From Coenobita brevimanus (taxonomy: Eukaryota; Arthropoda; Malacostraca; Decapoda; Coenobitidae): DNA of 64,000 nt. The stretch covers positions 497,979 to 561,978 of the forward strand of contig JAVRFU010003696.1 in the NCBI GenBank assembly GCA_032717465.1, read 5' to 3'. Shown here one piece after another: positions 30,586-41,859 of the stretch (position 1 is its first letter; each line of letters begins with the position of its first letter). The translations under genes were made by a program, and so were the position numbers. The notes beneath the pieces are model-generated. The model ran no database searches, was not told the DNA's origin, and worked only from the letters and a program-made list of their open reading frames with translations.

Positions 30586-33420
30586 CACTGCCTTGTTATG
30601 GCGGGGCGTAGTCTGCTGCAGGAGAATATCACTTCAAAGCATGGGAAAGTCATGTCTCAAGAATTACTCTACCCGCCACACATGCAATATTCCTCAAATC
30701 AGGCCCCCCTTTTATAAGTGACAACAATTGTGTAAGTCTGCATAGGTTAAGGAAAGTGAAAGAACAGTATTGATTTACAAAGTAAATACATTCACACCCA
30801 ATACACACGTAAAACTACATTAACTGAGAATGACTGTGTAAAGTGTACGGTGTATGACAACTTGTAGTCTACTCCACATAGCTATTTTCATAGCTAAATC
30901 CATAGTTATTCTCAATTTCTTCCAAAATATTTCCTGACCATACCTTACTACTTTCTTCTACTAACTTTGTTCACTTATCCTTTATTTCCTATGTCCTTAG
31001 CAATTTCTTATATCTTCCACTTTATATCCCACCACACTTTCTATATTCTCCACATTTTTCCCATATCCATACAACTTAATGGGTTCACAAGGATTTTTAT
31101 GGCCACACGTTAGTCAAATTTCACTGCACTATAGGCGCCTTGCTCAGCCTTCTCTGCTCCCACAAACTGCTGCTGTCTGCGGCTGCGGTAGGCCACTTGC
31201 CGAGATGGTACTTAACATCGATAGTCTGGAATTCTTGAAGTAGACGGTATGAGAGGGGCGAGAGAGAGTGAAATGAGGCGGAGATGTGTCCGTGAGTGCT
31301 GTGTGCCGGCTACTGCTTTTACCGAGACCTCTCACCCATCCAGGTCACGTTGGTTTTGCAGCGACATCATCGTCCACTCACCAGTCTTCTCAACTCGACT
31401 GAGCAGCCACGGCACATGTGGAGTTTAAAGCATTATTAATACACTTTGGTACAATGTAATGTGTAATGTGTTTCAGACATTCAGCCACTCATTCCTCTCA
31501 GACATACTCATTCCTCTTAATTACGAGATAAGTAGAATATGAATGAAAACTGAGGAAAACTTTCTGTTCGATCCCACACGAAGCAATGATAAGCAATTAA
31601 ATCTTGTAAACATTGAACGAAACATACACTGAATGAAGAAACCACTTGTTGGACGACGTAAGAAAGAATTAGCTTAGTTCTGCACAAATAATACGCTAAT
31701 TTTTAGGAATTTAATGTCATGACTTAGTCAAGACGAACCACCCTGCAGGGGCGGTTGCTTGGCTCCAATTGGAGTCTGGTCAGCTAGACATTGCTTGTTT
31801 AATAAACCAATAAATGTTCATGATTTTCCCTCAAGGAGTTAATGACAATTTTATGTAACCCTCCCAGAACGACACGAACAAACCACAGACGATTTAATTG
31901 ACCAAAACCCTATTCAATCAGAGCTGACGGATTGGAAAAAATTGCAGACTAATACTGCAGGTACCAAAACAATGGAGGCGGTAATTAAGTGTAGTGAAGA
32001 GTCAACATTGTGCCAGCCACCGACCCAATATGGTGGACAAAATGTGGATATGGGGGTCAGAGGGTCAGGGTGTAGGAGAGAATATGGTGGATAAATGCTG
32101 GTAGAACAGAAATTGATCATTACTTAAAACACACATACACACTAAGGTTCACTGTCAAAACAGACCAACAACAGTACAACATGAACAGAACAAGCTATCA
32201 AAGGCTAGCCACGAAAAACGTGACGGTAAATACATAACTAATAAAATGAAAAAGTGAAGCAAGTGACGAACACAGGTCACTTTTCAATATAACCACACCA
32301 ATTTCCCTCACGATTTCTTTATTTTCATCAATACCTTGATGTAAAAGTACCTATAAATCTAACTAACCCCGTTGTCAGTCCTTAATCTTGCAGTTTAAAG
32401 CCACTGCTCCACGATATGGAAAAATACAGGGGACAAGGGAAGGGGCTATGCTGCACCGCGCCTCTCATCACTACTAGTCAGTTCCCACCAAACCGTACCC
32501 ACTCCCTGGATGACCTACCCCACTCGTCGTTATTGCTACAGCCCAGCACTTTCCTACGAACAACCCCCAAAACAAAAACCACCTCCCTCTATATGTGGCT
32601 GTCGTAACAATGATTAATATATACATAAACATTTCAGCTGTACACATGAATTAAATGCAGATTTACAAATATTCAACCACCAGTGTCACTCAGATCACTC
32701 CTATCACCTATTCTTAAAACTATCACTATCTAATTTAAGTCCAAAATAAAGCTGTACAAGTAGTAAATATAGAACATACCTTCATAAATGGTTAATATCC
32801 GACTACCACCTTCCCACTAGATACATCAAGCTTTAGTTCAACGGCTGGATCCACTGTCGATGTCCTCTAACATCAGTCACTAATTTCTCCAACTTACTCC
32901 CTCACGTATGGACTCTGGTCTAGCGCCGTGCAAGGTTACTCACGTCCCATTGCTCCTGGTTAACTAACTAATTTCATGCAGGTTTATTTCACCTCGACTC
33001 TGAATGAAGCACCACAGCTTCACGAAAGCATGAATATCAGTATGAAGTACTCGACTCCACGGAGGAGAAAAGCTACGGAGTAACGACTCAACGTTAAAAC
33101 TGCGAGGCCATTACCTTCACGCCATCTAGTGCACAAGCGAGATAAGGGAGAACGGGATATAAGAGAACGGTTACGGGGTAGACTATGTTTAGATTATGAA
33201 TCGGGAATATATAAGCCTTCCACGTGACACTAAGTTAGTCTTAAATAATTATATTGTGCATGAGCATCCTTCACCATTGATAACATGAGGCTGGTGAATA
33301 GTGTCCCATATAACGTATTTTGAGACAAAGATTCATTCCAGTGATAAAAGTCTTTGATCCGGAATATAATGGATGTATTAATGGAACGCTCTGGTAAAAA
33401 TTACAGCTATAAACTCATTC
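30586..33420. other. Least repetitive stretch; no gene recognised
   Basis: About 2.8 kb of AT-rich, apparently single-copy DNA with no microsatellite of note and no recognised element. Short frames (for example 32416-32607) lack splice sites or domains. It could be intron or intergenic DNA. Confidence 0.6.
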
Positions 33421-33427
33421 TACAACT

Positions 33428-33590
33428 CCCTAGCACCTCTTCCTTAGCTATTTATTTTGCTTGTTACACCTTGCTCTCCTACTGCGCTGTATAAATACTT
33501 CAAGCTTTACCATAATCTGCATAAAAAACGTACAAAAGGATGTTAATCAGCCTTGTCCAAAAATATATCGCTAAGGAAGTCTTTGGTTGA
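33428..33590 (+). mobile_element. MITE family M2, copy with degraded right end
   Basis: The left end CCCTAGCACCTCTTCCTTAG is intact. The interior has CATAATCTGCATAAA and GTACAAAAGGATGTTAATCAG. The right end, CGCTAAGGAAGTCTTTGGTT, has diverged from AGGTGTTAGGG. Confidence 0.7.
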
Positions 33591-33682
33591 CTAGTGGGAG
33601 GTGCCTGTGTGTTACCATGGCAACCTCTCACACCACCAGTTACATACACACATTTTCCCACCAGCAAGTTCCATTAGAGAGT

Positions 33683-33686
<4 letters not shown>

Positions 33687-33745
<59 letters not shown>
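33687..33745 (+). repeat. (GT)n microsatellite
   Basis: About 58 bp of GT units. Confidence 0.95.
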
Positions 33746-33747
<2 letters not shown>

Positions 33748-33957
33748 AGTCATGCGTGTGCCTGCACATCTCACCGCAATGCTCCGCCAACACCCACAAC
33801 ACTTTTCTCCTTAATTTCTTACCACAGAGAACTCTTACATTCCTGGATCTTTTCAAAAACTTGGTTCGACGTCGTTCTTACATATTATGAAGGAAAAAAA
33901 AGGTAACTGTTGATATAAATGTTCGTACAAAAACATTATATATAAACTGCGGGAGAT

Positions 33958-34171
33958 ATATTCTTTTCACATTCACTTGGCCCAGATTTTCGTTCTTTTG
34001 CAGCTGATTTCACGTAGTTCAGTGGCAGAAAGTACAATGCTATGGCTCTACAACCTTGCCTCAGCACTTCTTCGTGACCAGCATCATCTTCCAGTGTTCA
34101 TCTATTGCTACAACTCAGCATTCAGGACGGAAATAGGGGAGTTTTAGGCCAAGTTAGAGTAAAAAGAGTAT
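33958..34171 (+). mobile_element. MITE family M1, copy 3
   Basis: Left ATATTCTTTTCACATTCACTTGGCC and right GGCCAAGTTAGAGTAAAAAGAGTAT are inverted repeats. The interior matches 11575-11781 and, reversed, 7065-7278. No coding capacity. Confidence 0.7.
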
Positions 34172-34210
34172 AGTGGACAATATTCATAGTCTTGCCTTGG
34201 TTAGAGTGTG

Positions 34211-34212
<2 letters not shown>

Positions 34213-34252
<40 letters not shown>

Positions 34253-34285
34253 CTTTCCCCACCATCAAGTCCTACCTTAGAATAC

Positions 34286-34329
<44 letters not shown>

Positions 34330-34330
34330 A
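34213..34330. repeat. (CA)n and (GT)n microsatellites facing each other
   Basis: (CA)n at 34213-34250 and (GT)n at 34287-34328, separated by about 37 bp, so the two can pair as an imperfect hairpin. The spacer resembles the text before the 33687 (GT)n (CACCA[GT]CAAGT, AGAGTATT/AGAATACT). Confidence 0.85.
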
Positions 34331-34449
34331 ATTTTATCAGTGTGACGTGTGCGTGTGTGTAGCCATGTGAGTATATTTCACGTACATGTGTAGGTGTGTA
34401 AGTATAAACAGTCTTATCAGTATGACGTGTGTGCGTGTGTGTATGTGAC
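34331..34449 (+). repeat. Degenerate TG-rich repeats
   Basis: TATCAGT[GA]TGACGTGTG..GTGTGT and ACGTACATGTGTAGGTGTGTA each occur twice, leading into the duplicated block. Confidence 0.65.
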
Positions 34450-34590
34450 GTACATGTGTAGGTGTGTATGTGAGTGTGTTTGACGTATATGTGTTGGTGT
34501 CTATGCGTGTGTATGTACTGTACGTGTATGCTTCGTGATGTGTGTGTGTTTATGTATGTATATATGTATGTAGTGTGTACACATTTGTGA
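34450..34590 (+). repeat. 141-bp TG-rich block, second copy
   Basis: Partner of 26481-26621, about 96% identical by eye. Confidence 0.85.
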
Positions 34591-34599
34591 TATATGTAT

Positions 34600-34603
34600 G
34601 TAG

Positions 34604-34654
<51 letters not shown>

Positions 34655-34800
34655 GTGTGCATGTATATATGAAGTGTTTGCGTGTGCGTATGAAGTTGTG
34701 CGTGTGTATGAAGTGTGTGCGTGTGTATGAAGTGTGTGCGTGTGTGTATGTAGTGTGTGCGTGTGTATGTATGTATGTACGTATGTAGGTGTATACACGT
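34600..34800 (+). repeat. (GT)n followed by TATGAAGTGTGTGCGTGTG minisatellite
   Basis: (GT)n at 34603-34651, then four to five 18-20 bp units of GTATGAAGTGTGTGCGT to about 34760, then (GTAT)n. Confidence 0.8.
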
Positions 34801-34837
34801 TATCTTATAGCTCTACATTTTCATACAATTAGGCACT

Positions 34838-34872
34838 TGAGAGAGAGAGAGAGAGAGAGGAAGGCCGTTTAC

Positions 34873-34928
<56 letters not shown>

Positions 34929-34961
34929 TGTGTGTGTACGTTTTTGAATTGTCATCCATCC

Positions 34962-35050
<89 letters not shown>

Positions 35051-35112
35051 TAGAGACAGAGAGAGAGAGAGAGACAGAGAGAGAGAGACAGACAGACAGA
35101 GGAAGGCCTTTG

Positions 35113-35147
<35 letters not shown>

Positions 35148-35150
35148 ATC
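34838..35150. repeat. (GA)n, (GT)n, (GACA)n composite microsatellite
   Basis: (GA)n 34840-34860, (GT)n 34877-34938, (GA)n 34963-35030, (CAGA)n 35029-35050, a mixed part, then (GT)n 35115-35144. Confidence 0.95.
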
Positions 35151-35189
35151 AGTATTGAGGCTGGGCAGTTACAGCAAATTGAAGAACGT

Positions 35190-35580
35190 GGGCAAGTAGG
35201 TAGGCAAGAATAAACGTAAGTAGGTAGGTAAGTAGGTAGATAAGGAGGTAGGCAAAGTAGGTAGGTATTTAGGTAGGTAGGTAGGTAGGTAGGTAGAATG
35301 GTAGGTAGGTAGACAGAGAAATGGGTGGGTAGGTAAGTAGGTTGATAGGTAGGTAAGTAGGTTGGTAGGTAGGTAAGTAGGTTGGTAGGTAGGTAGGCAG
35401 GTCGGTAGGTAGGCAAGAGTAAAGTAGGTAGATAGGTCAGTAGGTAGGTAAGTAGGCAGGAAGGTAGGTAAGTAGATAAATAGGTAGGTAGGCTGGTAGG
35501 TAAGTAGATACGAAGGTAGGTAGGTAAGTAAGTTAGTAGATATGTAGGCAGGACGGTAGGTAGGCCATTAGTATGTATAT
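35190..35580. repeat. (GTAG)n tetranucleotide array
   Basis: About 390 bp of GTAG/GTAA/GGTA units with point variants. Confidence 0.95.
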
Positions 35581-35623
35581 ATGGAGATACCTAATAGACA
35601 ACAGACAGACAGACAGACAGACA

Positions 35624-35965
35624 GGATGAAAGGAAGGAGGGAAGGAAGAAAGAAAGAAATGAAGGAAGGAAGGAAGGAAGGAAAAAAGGAAGGAAGGAAT
35701 TAGGGAAGGAAGGAAGGAAGGAAGGAAAGAAGGAAGAAATGAATGAATGAATGAATGAATGAAGGAAGGAAGAAAGGAATGAATGAATGAAGGAAGGAAA
35801 GTAGGAAGGAAGGAAGGAAAAAAGGAAGGAGGGAAGGAAGGAGGGAAGGAAGGAAGGAAGGAAGGAGGGAAGGAAGGAAGGAAGGAGGGAAGGAAGGAGG
35901 GAAGGAAAGAAGGAGGGAATTAAGGAAGGAAGGAAGGAAGCAGGAAGTAAGGAGGAAGAGAAAAT
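35624..35965. repeat. (GGAA)n homopurine array
   Basis: About 340 bp of GGAA/GAAA/GAAT units, almost pure purine on the plus strand. Long Leu-Pro-Ser-Phe frames on the minus strand are artefacts. Confidence 0.95.
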
Positions 35966-36084
35966 GATTAAGGGAGAGGAGGGGGGGGGTGAAGGAGACG
36001 GACTGGGGACGCGCCAGACGAGAGAATATGATACGTCAGGCGCGTCCCCAGCCCGTCCCTTCTGGCCTCTCGTCCCCAGCCACT

Positions 36085-36192
36085 CTGTTTGTCTGTCTGT
36101 CTGTCTGTCTCTCTGTCTCTTTCTGTCTGTCTGTCTGTCTGTCTCTGTCTCTGTCTGTCTGTCTGTCTGTCTCTGTCTCTCTCTCTCTCTCT
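36085..36192. repeat. (CTGT)n/(CT)n microsatellite
   Basis: CTGT units pass into CT units. Confidence 0.95.
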
Positions 36193-36232
36193 CCCCCACG
36201 TGTCTTCACTGCCTGAGCTTCTGTAGGGACAA

Positions 36233-37267
36233 GATAGGTAGGCAGGTAGGGTAGGGTAGAGCAGGGTAGAGTAGGGTAGGGTAGGGTAGGGTAGGGTAGT
36301 GTAGGGTATGGTAGGGTAGGGTAGTGTAGGGTATGGTAGGGTAGGGTAGTGTAGGGCAGGGTAGGGTAGTGTAGGGTAGAGTAGGGTAGGGTAGGGTAAG
36401 GTAGTGTAGTGTAGGGTAGGGTAAGGTAGTGTAGGGTAGGGTAAGGTAGGGTAGGGTAGTGTAGGGTAGGGTAGGGTAGGGTAGGGTAGGGTAGTGTAGG
36501 GTAGGGTAGGGTAGGGTAAGGTAGGGTAATGTAGGTTAGGGCTGGGTAGGGTAGGGTAGTGTAGGGTAGGGTAGGGTAGTGTAGGGTAGGGTAGGGTAGT
36601 GTAGGGTAGGGTAGTGTAGGGTAGGGTAGGGTAGTGTAGGGTAGGGTAGGGTAGTGTAGGGTAGGGTAAAGTAGGGTAGGGTAGGGTAGGGTAGGGTAGG
36701 GTAGGGTAGGGTAGTGTAGGGTAGGGTAGGGTAGGGTAGGGTAAGGTAGGGTAATGTAGGTTAGGGCTGGGTAGGGTAGTGTAGTGTAGGGTAGGGTAGG
36801 GTAGTGTAGGGTAGGGTAGTGTAGGTTAGGGTAGGGTACTGTAGGGTAGGGTAGGGTAGGGTAGGGTAGGGTAGGGTAGGGTAGGGTAGTGTAGGGTAGG
36901 GTAGTGTAGGTTAGGGCTGGGTAGGGTAGGGTAGGGTAGTGTAGGGTAGGGTAGTGTAGGTTAGGGTAGGGTAGTGTAGGGTAGGGTAGTGTAGGGTAGG
37001 GTAGAGTAGTGTAGGGTAGGGTAGGGTAGTGTAGGTTAGGGCTGGGTAGGGTAGGGTAGGGTAGGGTAGGGTAGGGTAGGGTAGGGTCGGGTAGGGTAGG
37101 GTAAGGCTGGGTAGGGTAAGGTAGGGTAGGGTAGGGTAGGGTAGTGTAGGGTAGGGTAGGGTGGGGTAGGGTAGTGTACTGCAGGGTAGTGTAGGGTAGG
37201 GTAGTGTAGGGTAGGGCTGAGTAGAGTAGGGTAGGGTAGGGTAGGGTAGGGCAGGGCAGGGCAGGGT
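36233..37267 (+). repeat. (GTAGG)n pentanucleotide satellite, about 1 kb
   Basis: About 200 units of GTAGG with GTAGT, GTAAG, TTAGG and GCTGG variants. A composite phrase GTAAGGTAGGGTAATGTAGG followed by TTAGGGCTGGG occurs at 36516 and again at 36741 (225 bp apart), so there is higher-order duplication. The unit differs by one base from the arthropod telomere unit TTAGG. Confidence 0.95.
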
Positions 37268-37406
37268 AGTCAGTAAAGGTAGATTAGCTTTGGTCTGGTA
37301 GATTTAGGTAAGCTTACAGTTAGATAAATAGAAGGTTAGACGTGGATGATATTTTGATTATGAACTCTGATACACACAGGTCTTTTGGCCTCTCTCTCTC
37401 TCTCTC

Positions 37407-37620
37407 TCTCTAGCCAGACGCCTTAGTCCCGTATGGGGTGGCCACAAACAAATCACCTCCATGTCGCACTGTCCCCACCCATTTCGCTGCCATTCCCCCA
37501 ACTTACACCCCCCTCTCTCATACACCTCTCTGCTTCACCCCTCCATCTCTTCCTCGGTCTCCCTCTCCCTCTCCCCTCCTCCACCTCACCCACATCACTC
37601 TCCTAGTTAATCTCACATTC
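37407..37620 (-). mobile_element. RTE-like LINE family C, 3' end with (GA)n tail
   Basis: In the minus direction it reads through family C C-terminal coding text, then GGCCACCCCATACGGGACTAAGGCGTCTGGCT and a (GA)n tail at 37391-37412. This copy shows best the tail shared with the 5S-derived SINE. Confidence 0.7.
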
Positions 37621-37637
37621 ATTATGTAAGTATCATT

Positions 37638-37638
37638 G

Positions 37639-37720
<82 letters not shown>

Positions 37721-37752
37721 TTTATGTATACGAGTGTAGGAAAGGGGACTTT

Positions 37753-37790
<38 letters not shown>

Positions 37791-38000
37791 GAGTGACGTG
37801 TGGCAGTGTTAAGTTGCCTATCTATCAATCTATCATTCCATCCATCCATCCAACCATCCATCCATCTATCAATCTATCAACCATCCATACATCCACCCAT
37901 CCTTCCATCCATCTATCTATTTATCCATCTACCTATCAATCTATCCATTCATCTATCCATCCATCCATCCATCTATCTGTCTATCTATCTATCTATCTAA
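37638..38000. repeat. (GT)n, (GA)n, (GT)n and (ATCC/ATCT)n arrays
   Basis: (GT)n 37639-37688, (GA)n 37689-37718, (GT)n 37755-37788, then ATCC/ATCT tetranucleotides 37815-38000. Confidence 0.95.
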
Positions 38001-38155
38001 TCTAACAGGCGAAATATTACTTAGCTTTTAACGCAGGTAAGTGATGGCTGACTAGGTTACTGACTGGCTTACTGACTGGCTGGCTGACTGGCTTTCCCCT
38101 GACTTTCTTCATGGCTTGCTGTGGAATTCCTTCAGTTCCTTACGTCTATCTGTCG

Positions 38156-38330
38156 ACAAGAAGAAGAAGAAGAACCACCACCACCACCAATCATCATCAT
38201 CAATCATCAATCATCATCATCATCAATCATCATCATTAGTATTGTTGTTATTATTATTATTTTTTTATTATTATTATTATTAACATTATTATTATTATTA
38301 TTATTATGATAATGATGATGATGTTGATGA
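38156..38330. repeat. (ATC)n/(ATT)n trinucleotide array
   Basis: AGA, CCA, ATC and ATT triplets, ending at the truncated start of the RTE-like copy at 38331. Confidence 0.9.
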
Positions 38331-39535
38331 TGGTAGTGAAGCATGTGTAAGGGAAAATGGGCATCTGAGTGAATGGTTCACGATTGGTGTGGGCGTGCGA
38401 CAAGGTTGTGTGATGTCCCCATGGTTGTTCAATATATATATGGATGGGGTGATGAGAGAAGTAAAAACACGAGTAATGGAGAGAGGGATGGCGTTGGTAA
38501 TGAATGGTGATGGATGGAATATCTTAAATTTGTTGTATGCTAATGATGCAGTACTGCTTGCAAATACCGAACAAGAACTTGGTTGGCTAGTGCAGAGTTT
38601 TGCAGATGTCTGTGACTGTCGTGCCTTGAAAGTAAATATAGAAAAGAGTAAAGTGATGGTTATTGAGAAAGAAGGTGACTCCCAGTGTGATGTTACAGTG
38701 AATGGAGAAAGACTGCAATTGGTGAGAGAGTTCAAGTACCTGGGTACAGTGATAGAAAAGAGAGGAAAATGTGCAAAAAAAGTGGAAAGTCAAGTGACAC
38801 AAGGAAGTAAAGAAGCTGGTGCTATTAAGACCTTGATAACAAACAGAGGCTTGAGTGTTGCAGCTGTGCGAGGCTAACATGAAGAAGTGTTCGTGCCAAC
38901 TTTAACATATGGATGTGAGAGTATGGTGTGGCATGAAAATGAAAAGTCAAGAGTGAGAGCGGTAGAGATGGGACTGCTGAGGATTGTATGTGGAGTACAG
39001 AGAGTGGATAGGATACAAAATAATGATTCGTGAACAATGTGGAGTAAGGAAGTCTGTGGACACCAGAGTCAGAGAGAGTGCACTGAGATGGTATGGTCAT
39101 ATGGAGAGAATGGATAACAATAGAGTGATGCAAAAGGTATATCTGAGCAAATCTGAAGAAGGGAGGAGGCGAGGTAGGCCAAGGAGAAGGTGGAGGGGTA
39201 TGGTGGATGAGTGTGTGAGGAAGAAAGGTATGGAAGTCAGTGAGGCTAGGTAACTGACAGGAGATCAAGCTGGCTTGATGAATGTTGTGAGAAGCTCATG
39301 ATCAGGGATTTGGCACCCCTTTTTAACGTGATAGCATCCAGAGTGATTATATTGGATACGTTTATGTGAACCTACAGAGTGTGGTGAATGTTTTTAACGT
39401 ATCAGATAGATCCAGGATTCTGGAGGCTTGAATGATGAGTGAATGGAAGCATGGACCATTGTACTGGGCAAATTTGGGCTGTCTAGACATTGCTGCTCCT
39501 CACCCTGCCCTAGGGTGGGAAAAGAGGTCCGGATG
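38331..39535 (+). mobile_element. RTE-like LINE family A, copy 1 (5'-truncated)
   Basis: The copy starts within the RT and runs through the C-terminus to a 3' UTR of about 280 bp that is nearly colinear with 55510-55800 (phrases ATGATCAGGGATTTGGCACC, TTGGATACGTTTATGTGAA and AATGAGTGAATGGAAGC). Confidence 0.85.
38340..39252 (+). pseudogene. RT C-terminal part of RTE-like family A, copy 1
   Basis: A frame open to 38877 reads GVRQGCVMSPWLFNIYMDGVMRE (motif B region), LLYANDAVLLAN (motif C; YADD changed to YAND, which removes a catalytic Asp), CRALKVNIEKSKVMV and EFKYLGTVIE. After a TAA it continues FVPTLTYGCES and RAVEMGLLRIVCGV. After a shift come NTRVRESALRWYGHMERMD-like and RGRPRRRWRGMVDE. 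Targets and partners are as for RTE-type LINEs. The mutated YADD and frame breaks mean no activity. Confidence 0.8.
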
Positions 39536-39829
39536 ATACTGACTTTCAGTTATCTGCCATCACAATATACGGCTGAAGGCAGTATCTGGTGCTGCTGGCT
39601 CAGCTCTGTTAAAGCAATATCATTCATGGGAAAGTTTTTAGGATAGAGGGTCGACAGGGATAGTAACACAGTATCCTGCTCGACGCTGAATGTCGAGCCG
39701 ATGGAGGGTATTATGCAATATTTGGTGTTTCACTTTATTTGGCATAGGGCTTGGCTGAATTATGCGGGATAATTGAAAGTTTACTGTACACATTTACAGT
39801 CACACTCTTCAGCCAGTCATCTGGAACAA
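39536..39829. other. No gene recognised
   Basis: Short stretch with an imperfect palindrome CTCGACGCTGAATGTCGAG near 39680-39700. Nothing else is supported. Confidence 0.5.
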
Positions 39830-40265
39830 CACACTGATATATAATTGAGTTTTTCAAATCAGCAACTAAACCCACTCATATATATCTCCTGAGGCCTTCA
39901 GCTTTTCAGCAGTAAATCCAGAAACACCCACCACCTTCCCCAACTGCATATTGCCTATCGCTCTGCTCCCAGTATCAGCATCAATCAAAGTTCAAGGGCC
40001 AAACTTTGGATCTGTTGACTCTAAACTTTCCCTGTTCCAGTCAGACTCCTCATTCAGCAAACAGTTATAATGCTCTCTCCAGGGATCTTTAATATCTTCA
40101 CTGTCTACCATTACCATTTTTTCATCATTCTTCATATACTGCTTACCTATGATATCCCCGTTTTCCTTTTTTGTCTGATTTTCTACCTTAAATACCACGT
40201 TCTTCCTTTTCAGATGAATAATGTTGGCAGTGATGATGATGATGATGATGTTTTTTACAATTGAC
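39830..40265 (-). mobile_element. LINE fragment: linker before RT
   Basis: The minus-strand frame at about 40000-40250 reads ENGDIIGKQYMKNDEKMVMV, DIKDPWREHYNCLLNEESDW. After a break comes MQLGKVVGVSGFTAEKLKASGDI, the linker (W+EHY..LLN..W; GK..G.SG..AE.LKASG) found just upstream of RT in several LINE clades. A (CAT)n lies at its upstream edge. No RT remains. Confidence 0.65.
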
Positions 40266-40429
40266 AAATATGATCACATGCTTTTATGACTGTAACATTT
40301 AGCACATTTTTTTCATTGGTGTTTTTCACTGCTACATTGCCCATTTTTCTGTATGTTCATTTCCTCACTTATATGATTGCTAGAACACTAAATTCATTAA
40401 AAAATCATTTATTATACAATCCATCCACC

Positions 40430-40960
40430 CATCCATCATCCAATCCTACATTGCCCCTTGAGGAGTGTAGGAGCCCGGGGCTAGGCAGTTGGTCCTGACA
40501 TTTAAGATGAGAGTGACCAGCCTCACTCATCCCTGAATGGCACTACATGAGCAATCAACCCCAACCACCCCCTGGATATAAACCTTCACCGCTCAACCCC
40601 AATCACCCCTTGGATATAAACCTTCACCGGCTCAATTTGACTGGAGTGCAATAATTACCCACAAAACCACCAGGAGCCAAAATTTGGTTATATGGTTACC
40701 ACCCAGTGTAGTAAATGATTTCCTGGTGTACAGGAAACCATCTGGCTTGTCACTCAGTGTAGAGTCACCCACAGGCAGAAGGAAGAGGAAAGAATGAAGG
40801 AAAGAAAGACAGGAGTGTAAAGTTACCCATAGGCAGAAAGACAAGGAAAGAATGAAGGAATGGAAGACAGAAGAGGATGGAAGGAAAGAAGGATGGAGGA
40901 GAGGAAAGGGCAGACACCCAACAGCAGCACTACACTGAGTTAGTGGATGGTGAGCATTCC
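40430..40960 (-). mobile_element. SINE-like family T2, minus-strand copy
   Basis: The reverse complement is colinear with 41310-41745. It contains an internal duplication: GGATATAAACCTTCACCG occurs at 40573-40590 and again at 40612-40629. Confidence 0.75.
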
Positions 40961-41269
40961 CACCCACTTTCAAAAATGCATCCCATTCATATAATGATGG
41001 CATGCTGTTGATAAATAAGTAGACATTTTGTTCACCACAATAACATTCCTCTGTAGGCATAAATTTATAAAACTGCATTTTTCTTTTCTCCATCCAGTTG
41101 ACACTACATCAAACTCAGTCTGTAACTTGCTTAACATCATACATGTACCATGTCCACTAACAATACAGAATATATAGAAGAGAATGCATAATACATGAAT
41201 ATTATAACCTCTTTCATGTTGTCTCTATATCAGAAAGGGTGTACTCAGGGTGTGTGTGAAGTTGAAGGG

Positions 41270-41306
41270 TGTATTATTATTATTTGTATTATTATTATTA
41301 TTATTA
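41270..41306. repeat. (ATT)n microsatellite
   Basis: ATT units immediately before the T2 copy. Confidence 0.9.
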
Positions 41307-41309
41307 TGT

Positions 41310-41745
41310 AGTAGGTGGGGGCACTCACCATCCACTCATTCAGTGTAATGCTGCTCGCAGGTGCCAGCCCTTTCCTCTCCTCCTTCCTTCTTTCCATCCT
41401 ACCTTTTCTGTCCTTCTTTCTTTCCTCTTCCTTCGGTCTGCGGGTGACTCTACATTGAGTGACAAGCCAAATGATTTCCTGTACACCAGGAAGCCAAATG
41501 CTGCACTTGGTGGTAACTATATAACCAGATTATGGCGCCTGTGGTTTAGTTGGTAATTAAGGCGCTCCAATCAGATTGAGCCGATGGAAATTTATATCCA
41601 AGGGATGGTTGGGGTTTATTGCTCATGTAATGCCACTCAGGGATGAGTGCGACCAGTCACACTCATCATCAATGTCAGGACCAACCTGCCTTGCCCCGGG
41701 CTCCTACTCTCCTCTTGGGGCAACACAGGATTAGATGATGGATGG
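41310..41745 (+). mobile_element. SINE-like family T2, plus-strand copy
   Basis: The 3' half includes TGGTTTAGTTGG (41542-41553), a full match to the box A consensus TRGYNNARNNG. ATTTATATCC (41590-41599) lies at about box B spacing but is degenerate. A (GGAT)n/(ATT)n tail follows. About 230 bp of non-tRNA sequence precede box A, so the tRNA-like part is internal. Copies lie at 30300, 40430 (minus), 51425 and 55862. Confidence 0.65.
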
Positions 41746-41822
41746 ATTATTATTATTATTATTATTATTACATGATTGGATGATGGATGGATGGATTATT
41801 ATTATTATTATTATTATTATTA
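41746..41822. repeat. (ATT)n/(GGAT)n microsatellite
   Basis: Two ATT runs separated by GATTGGATGATGGATGGATGG. Confidence 0.9.
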
Positions 41823-41859
41823 TCATGATAGAGAAGTTAGAAGGAGAGTGGAAGATAAA

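Noticed and set aside
31144..31335. Possible small exon on the minus strand
   Set aside because: GC content is raised but no splice sites fit the frame and no motif is recognised.
35591..36199. 202-residue Ser/Leu/Pro/Phe-rich frame on the minus strand
   Set aside because: It is a read-through of the (GGAA)n array.
36233..37267. True telomere end
   Set aside because: The unit is GTAGG, not TTAGG, and unrelated DNA with LINEs continues on both sides.
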